A DNA stretch of 6,607 nucleotides from contig JASEIE010000126.1 of NCBI GenBank assembly GCA_030024065.1, positions 3,864 through 10,470 on the forward strand, given 5' to 3'. The notes beneath the pieces were generated by a model. It ran no database searches. It was given only the letters and a program-made list of their open reading frames with translations, and was not told the origin of the DNA. The first letter of the stretch is position 1, and every line of letters begins with the position of its first letter. The DNA is from Thermodesulfobacteriota bacterium. Its GTDB lineage: Bacteria; Desulfobacterota; BSN033; UBA1163. The translations under genes and the position numbers were made by a program. Shown here piece by piece: positions 1-5,710 of this stretch.

Positions 1-719
1 ACGATCTTCCAATATTCTTTCGGAGGGGCGTAGGCGCCAAATCCCTGTTGAATGGGTTCTCCGATAAAGGCGGATATCTGTTCGGGGTCTTCAAACTGAA
101 TAGCCCGTTCGATGTCCCTCGCACAGGCGAGATCGCAATTAGGATAGGAGAGATGAAGGGGGCAACGGTAACAGTAGGGTGACTCCACAAAGATGGTTCC
201 CGGTGCAAAGGGCTCCATGATCTGACGCATGGGAAGCACGGTGCCCAATAGATTTAAAGCGCCGCCGGTGACGCCGTGATAGGCGCCCCTTCGGGAGATG
301 ATTTTATAACGTTTTCTCTCCCCCCTGAAATAATGATAATGTTTGGCCAGTTTAATCGCTGACTCCACTGCCTCGGAACCGCTGGAAACGAAAAAGAATT
401 GGTCTATCTTCCCCGGGGCGATTTTGGAAAGGACCTCTGCCAGTTCGAGAGCAGGTTCGTTTGCAAATTGCATGGGTGTGTAATAACAGAGTTTGCACAT
501 CTGTTCGTAAACGGCCTGAGCAATCTCTTTCCGTCCATAGCCGACATGGACAGGCCGGGTCATTCCAGCCACAAGGTCGAGATAGCTTTTTCCATCCCGG
601 TCAAAGACGCGGACCCCTTCCCCTTTGGTGATTACGGTGATTCCCTCTTTCATTTGATCTCTGTGGGTCCTGGCGAGGATCAGGTGGGACACATTGCCCT
701 CTTTTGATTTATCTCCCAT
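1..719 (-). CDS. Class III PLP-dependent aminotransferase, N-terminal part (cut by window edge)
   Basis: My reading of the minus strand from the ATG at 719 is open to the window edge: 239 complete residues, roughly the N-terminal half of a 430-460 residue class III (acetylornithine/GABA type) aminotransferase. Visible hallmarks are the N-terminal GVRVFDRDGKSYLDL strand, the PLP-phosphate loop SSGSEA at residues 112-117, AYHG at 146-149 and GEPI at 220-223. The later PLP-binding Asp and the Schiff-base Lys lie outside the window, so activity cannot be judged. A cysteine-rich stretch (C183, C186, C195, C199; YCYRCP at 182-187) marks a subgroup, but I cannot name its substrate. A Shine-Dalgarno AAAGGAG (730-736) supports this start. 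It begins 27 bases after the radical SAM stop, so it is probably the fourth gene of the operon. In a 4-aminobutyrate route it would make succinate semialdehyde. That role is inferred only from the dehydratase nearby. Confidence 0.9.
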   Translation of the reverse strand, partial: MGDKSKEGNVSHLILARTHRDQMKEGITVITKGEGVRVFDRDGKSYLDLVAGMTRPVHVGYGRKEIAQAVYEQMCKLCYYTPMQFANEPALELAEVLSKIAPGKIDQFFFVSSGSEAVESAIKLAKHYHYFRGERKRYKIISRRGAYHGVTGGALNLLGTVLPMRQIMEPFAPGTIFVESPYCYRCPLHLSYPNCDLACARDIERAIQFEDPEQISAFIGEPIQQGFGAYAPPKEYWKI

Positions 720-746
720 CTGCTCTTTTCTCCTTTCTCGTCTGTT

Positions 747-1886
747 TTAGCTCCAAATCCCAGGGATGGTTTCGTTACAAAATGGACAGCATCCATTTTT
801 AACATGATTTTTTAACAAAACGAAGTGAGTTCTCTCAATCAATTTTCTGCCGCACTTCGGACAATAGGTGCTATTGGCAGGATGGCCGACGACATTTCCG
901 ACGTAAACAAATTTTATTCCTGCGCTCAAAGCAATGGATCTCGCCTCTTCAAGAGTCTTGAGCGGAGTGTAAGGCAGATGGGTCAATTTGTAAGAGGGTG
1001 AGAAACGGGTGAAGTGGATAGGCGTCTCTTTCCCGAGATGTTTAACAATCCATTGGCACATCCTCTTCATATCACCCCTATCGTCATTGAGAGTGGGAAT
1101 AATGAGATTAACGATTTCGAGATGTTTGCCGGACATTTTGATGGTTTTCAAAGTTTCTAAGACGGGTTCAAATCTTGCTTCCGAGATCTCCTGATAGAAT
1201 CTTGGGTTGAAGGATTTTAGATCGACTGTCACCCCATCGAGAAATTTTAGAAGTTCAATCATTGGGGCTTTGGCGATCCCGCCATTCGTATGGCAGAGGG
1301 TTAAGAGCCCTTTCTCCTTGGCTATTCGGATCACATCATACATCATCTCGAAAAAGACCGTGGGTTCATTGATGCTGTGGGAGATGGATTGGCATCCATG
1401 CTTCAGCGCTTCCTCCACGATCTCTGCTGGAGAAGAGCTAATAGACCTGATCTGTTCCGGAGGAGACTGAGAGATCTGCCAGTTATGGCAATGCTTGCAC
1501 CTGAAATTGCACGAAGCCGTATAGACACAGAGGTTCTTATGACCGGGAACCATGTGATACATCGGTTCCAGCTCAATGGGGTCTATCTGGAGACCGCAGG
1601 GTTTTCCATAGACAAGGCTTTGAAGGACTCCTGATCTGTTTTCCCTCACACGGCAGAACCCTCTCTTCCCCTCCGGGATCAGACACTGTCGAAAGCAGAG
1701 TTCACACTGGATGAACTGGTTTTCGCCCCTTTTATAAAACATGGCTTTTCCATCGTGGGTTTTAGGGGCGGAAAGGTTCTTTTGGGAATAAGAAAGGGTA
1801 TTAGCAGTATGAAGACTGATTCCCCCGGTTAAAAGGCAGAACATAGACTGTCTTAAAAAGGAACGCCGGGTTAATGTTGAGTTCAA
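747..1886 (-). CDS. Tat-signal radical SAM protein, AmmeMemoRadiSam-type (copy 1)
   Basis: This 379-residue protein belongs to the PflA-like (COG1180) radical SAM group and resembles the AmmeMemoRadiSam radical SAM component. The 4Fe-4S site for S-adenosylmethionine is C126-x3-C130-x2-C133 (CNFRCKHC). A second cysteine set, C61-x2-C64-x3-C68 with C78, precedes it. A zinc-ribbon-like pair ends the protein: C342-x2-C345 and C367-x2-C370, with an extra C366. Residues 5-11 (LTRRSFL) followed by a hydrophobic stretch form a twin-arginine leader, so export or membrane attachment is predicted, which is unusual for a radical SAM enzyme. The start is a TTG at 1886 with GAGGG six bases upstream; the next Met (residue 15) would destroy the leader. 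The usual TYTEPT motif reads SINEPT here (171-176), while copy 2 keeps the usual form. Substrate unknown. It lies between the dehydratase (60-base gap) and the aminotransferase (27-base gap), probably in one operon. Confidence 0.9.
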   Translation of the reverse strand: MNSTLTRRSFLRQSMFCLLTGGISLHTANTLSYSQKNLSAPKTHDGKAMFYKRGENQFIQCELCFRQCLIPEGKRGFCRVRENRSGVLQSLVYGKPCGLQIDPIELEPMYHMVPGHKNLCVYTASCNFRCKHCHNWQISQSPPEQIRSISSSPAEIVEEALKHGCQSISHSINEPTVFFEMMYDVIRIAKEKGLLTLCHTNGGIAKAPMIELLKFLDGVTVDLKSFNPRFYQEISEARFEPVLETLKTIKMSGKHLEIVNLIIPTLNDDRGDMKRMCQWIVKHLGKETPIHFTRFSPSYKLTHLPYTPLKTLEEARSIALSAGIKFVYVGNVVGHPANSTYCPKCGRKLIERTHFVLLKNHVKNGCCPFCNETIPGIWS

Positions 1887-1888
1887 TT

Positions 1889-1928
1889 TTACCCTCGCCC
1901 CAGCCCTCTCCCCCAGAGGAGAGGGTAA
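1889..1928 (-). promoter_or_regulatory. Two mutually exclusive hairpins over the ribosome binding site of the copy 1 radical SAM gene
   Basis: In the mRNA (minus strand), CCCTCTCC (1925-1918) pairs perfectly with GGAGAGGG (1911-1904) around a six-base loop. Alternatively TTACCCTC (1928-1921) pairs with GAGGGTAA (1896-1889), which contains the Shine-Dalgarno of the TTG start at 1886. Both stems use bases 1921-1925, so they exclude each other: one frees the ribosome binding site and the other hides it. The pairing is seen directly; a regulatory role is inference. Pyrimidine-rich/purine-rich palindromes of this kind are also common dispersed intergenic repeats, so it may simply be one of those. 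Confidence 0.45.
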
Positions 1929-1946
1929 TTGTTTATCCTCTCAAGT

Positions 1947-3389
1947 TTAATCAATGCCGACGAGACGTTTTGCCCAGCGTTTTTTCTGTTCGAGGTTTCC
2001 CAATCTTCCGTACATCACCTTCTGGGTCTGAGGAGAGCCGGCTCCGTGCATGGACTCGATCAGAGCCGTTCCGCCGCTCATATTCTCGATCAGCCTGAGA
2101 ATCTTCATCCGTGCCTCCACCGGGACCCCTTCTGCGCCGGCTAAGTATTTTTTGACGTAATGGCCTACCTCGCTGCTTTCGAGATCACCCTGGAAAGGCA
2201 TGGTGGCAATAATCCCTCCTGCGATATCATGGGCTAAACGGGAAATTTCGTAAATGTAGCGTGTGACGTTATGCTTTGTGGTATTGGCTAAAAGGGGATC
2301 CGGGTAATATGATCCGGAAGGGGTTTTGTAGCCCATGGCAGAGCAGGCGACAGACCCCGCATAGATCGTTTCAGCTAAATGGATCATCTCAGCCAGTTTC
2401 TCCTTAATGTGAGAGGCATTGCCGGTTCCCTGGTACTCCGCCGCCAGGGCAGTGGCACCGATTAGAACGTCTGAAACGCCCCCTTTACATCCGCCGTAAT
2501 TTTGTCGATGCAAGGTAGCGAACCGCTCAACCAGTATCCCAGCCATGTCGTATTCGCCGCAAAGGAAGACTTTTTCCCACGGGACAAAGACATCCTCGAA
2601 GATAATAAGAGCTTCGCCTCCTACCACTCCATACTGGGGGTTGCCGACATCGATCCCTTCCTCGAACTTTCGTTCCTCGTTGGTTTGGCGGCCGAAGATG
2701 AGAAGCACTCCTGGCGCATTGAGAGGAAATGCGCAAGACAAGGCATAATCTCGGTCTTCTTCTCTCATCGCTTGAGTGGGCATGATCAGGATCTCATGAG
2801 AATTGACACCTCCTGTCATGTGGGCTTTAGCTCCTCGAATGACGATACCGTCGGAGCGACGTTCTACCACATGGGTGAAAAGATCAGGATCCGACTGCTT
2901 GCTGGGAGGAAGGGACCGATCTCCCTTTGGATCGGTCATTCCTCCAACGAGCATCACATTGCTGTCCTGGATATGGATGAGATACTTTTTAAATCGTTCG
3001 AAGTAGTCTGTCTTATACTTTTGATCGATATCGAAGGTGGTCATGTAAACGGCATTAAGGGCATCAAAACCCACGCATCGTTGGAAGCACGTACCCGTTT
3101 CGTGTGCGATGAGGCGGAGCATCTGAACCTTTTTGACGAGGTCATCTACACTCTGGTGGATATGGGTGAATCGGTTGATCTTTCTACCGGTCAGGTGGGA
3201 AGTAGCGGTCATCAGTTCCTCATGCTCGGGACGAAGGGCGAGTTCATAGGTGAGGGCAGCGGAATTGATGTGAGGCTGAAGAGCAGGGTGTTCTGTCACA
3301 TCCTCCACCCTTCTCCCATTATAATAGACCACATGATGGAGGTCTTTAAGGCTCTGAATATAGTCATCTTTTGTGACAATTCGTTTCAT
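1947..3389 (-). CDS. abfD: 4-hydroxybutyryl-CoA dehydratase / vinylacetyl-CoA isomerase-type flavoprotein
   Basis: A 480-residue protein of the HpaB-like acyl-CoA-dehydrogenase fold, close to the roughly 490 residues of the Clostridium AbfD enzyme. AbfD dehydrates 4-hydroxybutyryl-CoA to crotonyl-CoA with FAD and an oxygen-sensitive 4Fe-4S cluster. Its cluster ligands follow C-x3-C and H-x6-C spacing. Both are intact here: C101-x3-C105 (CFQRC) and H294-x6-C301 (HRQNYGGC), with the adjacent Y298 and K302 also kept. This separates it from flavin-only 4-hydroxyphenylacetate hydroxylases, which lack the cluster. MTGGVNSHE (191-199), FEDVFVPWE (264-272) and ESMHGAGSPQ (445-454) are further family segments. 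It should be cytoplasmic. The ATG overlaps the upstream small gene's stop (ATGA), and AAAGGAG lies at 3397-3403, so translation is probably coupled. Family and cluster are well supported. The exact CoA ester used is not; related enzymes could take another 4-hydroxyacyl-CoA. Confidence 0.9.
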   Translation of the reverse strand: MKRIVTKDDYIQSLKDLHHVVYYNGRRVEDVTEHPALQPHINSAALTYELALRPEHEELMTATSHLTGRKINRFTHIHQSVDDLVKKVQMLRLIAHETGTCFQRCVGFDALNAVYMTTFDIDQKYKTDYFERFKKYLIHIQDSNVMLVGGMTDPKGDRSLPPSKQSDPDLFTHVVERRSDGIVIRGAKAHMTGGVNSHEILIMPTQAMREEDRDYALSCAFPLNAPGVLLIFGRQTNEERKFEEGIDVGNPQYGVVGGEALIIFEDVFVPWEKVFLCGEYDMAGILVERFATLHRQNYGGCKGGVSDVLIGATALAAEYQGTGNASHIKEKLAEMIHLAETIYAGSVACSAMGYKTPSGSYYPDPLLANTTKHNVTRYIYEISRLAHDIAGGIIATMPFQGDLESSEVGHYVKKYLAGAEGVPVEARMKILRLIENMSGGTALIESMHGAGSPQTQKVMYGRLGNLEQKKRWAKRLVGID

Positions 3390-3688
3390 CCTTTTTCTCC
3401 TTTCTTATTAAGAGCGTTCAACCAATCGATCAGGTTATCAAAATTATTTTTTCCGGTGAGCAACCGATAGGGAACTTCTCTCTGATTTAGATTTTCTTCT
3501 GCACAGGTCCGAGGACATCCATTCACCAGCACCAATCCATTCAGGTTCTGTTGATCGTGTCGGAGGAAAAGGAAACGGTCCCCTATGAGGGATTTGATCC
3601 GCTTGATCATCTCCACTCTCTCATAATGAGGGTTACATCCTCCGCAATACTTGATCCCAATCCTCTTTTTGGCCACAGAAACCATCAT
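3386..3688 (-). CDS. Small CGGC-motif protein, function unknown
   Basis: A 100-residue protein without signal peptide or membrane segment. Two cysteine pairs stand out: C15-x2-C18 in YCGGCNPHYERVE, and C58-x3-C62 in VLVNGCPRTC. Such pairs could bind a metal or Fe-S cluster or act as a thiol redox centre. I recall similar CGGCNP proteins in anaerobes but cannot assign a function. The middle is an alternating helix-strand pattern (MIKRIKSLIG, then LNGLVLVNG), compatible with a small alpha/beta fold. The start is ATG at 3688 or the next ATG at 3685; the Shine-Dalgarno is weak. The stop overlaps the dehydratase ATG in an ATGA arrangement, which suggests equal, coupled synthesis and a possible accessory role such as cluster assembly or electron transfer. 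It is the first gene of the predicted operon. Confidence 0.75.
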   Translation of the reverse strand: MMVSVAKKRIGIKYCGGCNPHYERVEMIKRIKSLIGDRFLFLRHDQQNLNGLVLVNGCPRTCAEENLNQREVPYRLLTGKNNFDNLIDWLNALNKKGEKG

Positions 3689-3710
3689 AATCCAAATGTC
3701 AAGTAAATTA

Positions 3711-3735
3711 CCCCGCAGCAGAGCTGCAGGGCATT
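3711..3735. repeat. Intergenic hairpin repeat, copy A
   Basis: GCAGC (3715-3719), loop AGA, GCTGC (3723-3727), extended by CCC/GGG after one C-A mismatch and followed by CATT. Core, loop and the following GGCATT match copy B at 3872-3896. On the minus strand it lies in the predicted 5' leader of the small CGGC gene, 22 bases before the ATG. Confidence 0.6.
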
Positions 3736-3814
3736 AAAAATCAAAAACTAACTGTTCCTGGTGCTGATCTTTGATGATATTTGAGACCATAGACCGCATG
3801 ACTCGTTCGTTTTA

Positions 3815-3830
3815 TTGGGATCATGCCCAA
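3815..3830. promoter_or_regulatory. Operator-like inverted repeat at the predicted transcription start
   Basis: TTGGG (3815-3819) and CCCAA (3826-3830) are perfect inverted arms separated by six bases. The repeat directly abuts the candidate -10 at 3831-3836 and would cover the start point, where a repressor would block initiation. Seen directly as a repeat; regulation is inference, and five-base arms can occur by chance. Confidence 0.3.
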
Positions 3831-3839
3831 ATTATATCA
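3831..3839 (-). promoter_or_regulatory. Candidate extended -10 promoter for the four-gene operon
   Basis: On the minus strand the sequence TGATATAAT gives a perfect TATAAT with the TGn extension. The -35 region at 17-base spacing (3854-3859, TCGCCG) is poor, as is common with extended -10 promoters. It would give a leader of about 135 bases before the ATG at 3688. Confidence 0.45.
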
Positions 3840-3859
3840 TGTTTTATCGCCTTCGGCGA

Positions 3860-3910
3860 CCCTGTTTTCATCCGCTCAGCAGAGCTGAGCGGCATTCAAC
3901 AGGGGTTTTT
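3860..3910. repeat. Intergenic hairpin repeat, copy B, with outer stem and T run
   Basis: An inner perfect 9-base stem CCGCTCAGC (3872-3880) / GCTGAGCGG (3884-3892) with loop AGA sits in an outer 7-base stem CCCTGTT (3860-3866) / AACAGGG (3898-3904). TTTTT follows at 3906-3910, so on the plus strand it looks like an intrinsic terminator, although no plus-strand gene precedes it. On the minus strand it lies about 60 bases after the copy 2 radical SAM stop and may protect or end that transcript, but there it lacks a T run. A small triloop hairpin TCGCC-TTC-GGCGA (3847-3859) sits alongside. The AT-rich stretch 3911-3963 holds no gene that I can see. Confidence 0.6.
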
Positions 3911-3963
3911 ATAAAAAATATTTAGAATTTGAACTTTGGGTTTTGACATTTGAAATTAAATAG

Positions 3964-5073
3964 TTAAGCCCATTTCCCTTGGAGCGAGAAATTGCAAAAC
4001 TCACATTTTCCATTCACCAAATTCATCTCAAGGATATCGAAGTGTGCTCGCTGGATCACCCTTCGATGGCAAGAAGGACAGAATGTGGAGTTGCGAATAT
4101 GGCTTGGGACATTCCCAATGTAAACATATTTCAACCCATTCTTCCTTGCGATGTCATAAGCAGATTCCAAGGTGGAGATTGGAGTGGGGGAGAGATGATT
4201 CAATTTATAATTTGGGAAAAACCTTGTGAAGTGGAGGGGGACATCCGGGCCCAAATTCTCTTTGATCCATCGAGACATCTCATCAATCATTTTGGGGTCA
4301 TCGTTTAATGTGGGGATAACCAGATTGACGATCTCTAGCCATACCTTCTCTTTTTTCACGGTGATGAGGGATTCGAGAACGGGCTTCAGGGTTGCCGAAC
4401 AGACCTCTTCGTAAAATATTTCGCTGAACCCTTTGAGATCAATCTTTACGGCATCGAGGATAGCGAGAAGCTTTAACAGGGGCTCCAGGCGAATATATCC
4501 GTTGGAGACAATGGAGGTTTTTATTCCAGCTTGCCTGGCTATTACAGAGATGTCATACAGATATTCATAATAGACCGTGGGCTCCGTATAGGTGAACGAA
4601 ATTGAGGAAAGCTTGTGGCGTTTTGCCTCTTGAACGATCGCTTCCGGGGAATAGGAGTAGTGGTTCAACTCCTCAAGACTTCTCTGCGACAGATGCCAGT
4701 TCTGGCAGTACTTGCATCTCAGATTACAACTTGCGCAGGTGAGACACAGCCTGGAATGACCCGGTGCGAAATGGTAGAGAGGGGCCTTTTCAATCGGCCC
4801 GATATCCACCACACAGGGTTTACCATAGACCATTGAATACAATTTGCCCCTCTTATTTTCACGGTTCCTGCAAAACCCTCTTTTCCCATCGCTGATGACA
4901 CATTCTCGTGGGCAAAGAAGGCACTGGACGGATTGACCATCCAAATTGGCATAGAACATGGCTTCACGAAGCGGTGTGCCCGCTTTCCCGGCAGCCTCAT
5001 TCAGGAGGGATAAGCCTCCAGTTGCGGAAAGAAGTGCAAACATTTTTTTAAAAAAGCTCCTCCGATCAAGCAT
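3964..5073 (-). CDS. Tat-signal radical SAM protein, AmmeMemoRadiSam-type (copy 2)
   Basis: Paralogue of the gene at 747-1886, very similar along most of its length. From the ATG at 5073 it has 369 residues. The radical SAM cluster site is C116-x3-C120-x2-C123 (CNLRCKYC). N-terminal cysteines C51, C54, C58 and C68 and C-terminal pairs C332-x2-C335 and C357-x2-C360 match copy 1. TYTEPT (161-166), IPTLNDD and VYIGNVPSH are family segments. The N-terminus MLDRRSFFKKMF then a hydrophobic stretch reads as a twin-arginine leader. A TTG at 5094 would add seven residues (MRFWFCD) and is better placed for an AAGG-type ribosome site, so the start is uncertain; the ATG puts the arginine pair at the usual distance. 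It appears separately transcribed from the operon at 1-3688, because 275 bases with hairpins and a candidate promoter lie between. Role and substrate unknown. Confidence 0.9.
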   Translation of the reverse strand: MLDRRSFFKKMFALLSATGGLSLLNEAAGKAGTPLREAMFYANLDGQSVQCLLCPRECVISDGKRGFCRNRENKRGKLYSMVYGKPCVVDIGPIEKAPLYHFAPGHSRLCLTCASCNLRCKYCQNWHLSQRSLEELNHYSYSPEAIVQEAKRHKLSSISFTYTEPTVYYEYLYDISVIARQAGIKTSIVSNGYIRLEPLLKLLAILDAVKIDLKGFSEIFYEEVCSATLKPVLESLITVKKEKVWLEIVNLVIPTLNDDPKMIDEMSRWIKENLGPDVPLHFTRFFPNYKLNHLSPTPISTLESAYDIARKNGLKYVYIGNVPSHIRNSTFCPSCHRRVIQRAHFDILEMNLVNGKCEFCNFSLQGKWA

Positions 5074-5116
5074 ATCGCAAAACCAAAACCTCAAACCTTC
5101 CTTTTCCCTGGCAATC

Positions 5117-5222
5117 TTTCATGACAGGTTCGTCACACCCTCGCCTGCGTGCCGAAACGCCTGCCTGCACAAAGCGTTTTGGCAAAGACAGGCACTCCGG
5201 CGTGCAGGCACGAACCATGAAA
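5117..5222. repeat. Composite inverted repeat of about 106 bases
   Basis: Outer arms are TTTCAT (5117-5122) plus GGTTCGT (5127-5133) against ACGAACC plus ATGAAA (5210-5222), with a 4-base bulge on the left. Nested inside, GCCGAAACGC (5151-5160) pairs with GCGTTTTGGC (5174-5183) with one G-T wobble, and further GCCTGC/GCAGGC segments lie between. It is non-coding and could be a miniature mobile element or a REP-like repeat. It lies just upstream of the copy 2 radical SAM gene. Confidence 0.6.
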
Positions 5223-5232
5223 ATCCCCCTCA

Positions 5233-5283
5233 ATCCCCCTTTTACACCCGCTGCGCCAGCGCCTGCGTGGCGAGAAGGGGGAT
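5233..5283. repeat. Palindrome with C-rich arms and a shared 28-base core (first copy)
   Basis: Perfect 9-base arms ATCCCCCTT (5233-5241) and AAGGGGGAT (5275-5283). Between them, 5247-5274 is a 28-base core that begins CCCGCTGCG and ends GGCGAG. The core recurs at 5302-5329 with two C/T changes. It contains its own hairpin, CGCTG-CGC-CAGCG. Confidence 0.7.
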
Positions 5284-5290
5284 AATTACC

Positions 5291-5339
5291 CCTCCCTTTG
5301 GCCCGCTGCGCCAGCGCTTGCGCGGCGAGCAAAGGGAGG
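5291..5339. repeat. Palindrome with different arms and the same 28-base core (second copy)
   Basis: Perfect 10-base arms CCTCCCTTTG (5291-5300) and CAAAGGGAGG (5330-5339) enclose the core at 5302-5329. The arms differ from those of the first copy while the core is almost identical, so core and arms appear to be separate repeat modules. Confidence 0.7.
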
Positions 5340-5380
5340 TTGGGAGGGATTTAAAGAAGTTATTTTCTGAGCAATAAAAA

Positions 5381-5396
5381 CTGGGGTCAGGCCCTG
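5381..5396 (+). other. GGGTCAGG-type sequence, possible mobile-element end
   Basis: CTGGGGTCAGGCCCTG resembles sequences I have seen at the ends of REP-associated tyrosine transposase loci, but no transposase is present here. An inverted CCTGACCC occurs at 6166-6173, on the other side of the gene at 5711-6145. Function is inference. Confidence 0.25.
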
Positions 5397-5470
5397 CAAT
5401 ATTTGGAAATCCCTAAGTGCAACCAATTCTCTGCTCATCATTCCCCCTCAATATTGAATTTGAAGGTTTA

Positions 5471-5488
5471 ATTATATGCATTATAACA
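5471..5488 (-). promoter_or_regulatory. Candidate minus-strand promoter for the copy 2 radical SAM gene
   Basis: Within an AT-rich stretch, two TATAAT boxes occur on the minus strand (5480-5485 and 5471-5476). The upstream one has a TGn extension (TGTTATAAT, 5488-5480). No good -35 is visible. Transcription from here would cross the palindromes at 5117-5339, giving a leader of about 400 bases before the ATG at 5073. The rest of 5401-5621 holds nothing that I recognise. Confidence 0.3.
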
Positions 5489-5621
5489 TTATTTTAAAAA
5501 TATTTTTATTCAAGACCCGAAGATTGTCCATAACCACCTTCAAAACACCAACTATTCAAAATAAATTAAATAAAAGGCACTTCAATGCCCGGTAAAGACG
5601 TTATAAACCCCCGAAAATTGT

Positions 5622-5650
5622 TTGACAAAATCTATCTGTAAGTATAGGAT
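5622..5650 (+). promoter_or_regulatory. Sigma70-type promoter for the pRiA4b ORF-3-like gene
   Basis: A perfect -35 TTGACA (5622-5627) is followed after 17 bases by TAGGAT (5645-5650), four of six to consensus. It lies about 60 bases upstream of the ATG at 5711, on the correct strand. Confidence 0.6.
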
Positions 5651-5710
5651 TTTGAGAAATTACAAGTTGCAGTTCAATTATCGTTAGCTGAATTGAAAGA
5701 TGAGGACAAA

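Noticed and set aside
399..707. Plus-strand open frame of 102 codons
   Set aside because: It lies opposite the aminotransferase, whose minus-strand reading has SSGSEA and other family motifs.
2502..3470. Long plus-strand open frame of 322 codons
   Set aside because: It lies opposite the dehydratase gene, whose protein has clear family motifs and Fe-S ligands. The plus-strand translation shows no recognisable domain and is a shadow of the opposite strand.
3698..3703. TTGACA (-35-like) on the minus strand just before the CGGC gene start
   Set aside because: A -10 at normal spacing would fall inside the gene and none is there (TCTGTG at 17 bases).
4958..5377. Plus-strand open frame of 139 codons
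   Set aside because: It spans the start of the copy 2 radical SAM gene and the intergenic palindromes, and has no family features.
5286..5441. Minus-strand open frame of 51 codons starting at an ATG with a strong GAGGGG ribosome-site match
   Set aside because: About a third of it is translation of a palindromic repeat (ending ARRASAGAAGQREG), and nothing in it resembles a protein family. The ribosome-site match is the only support.
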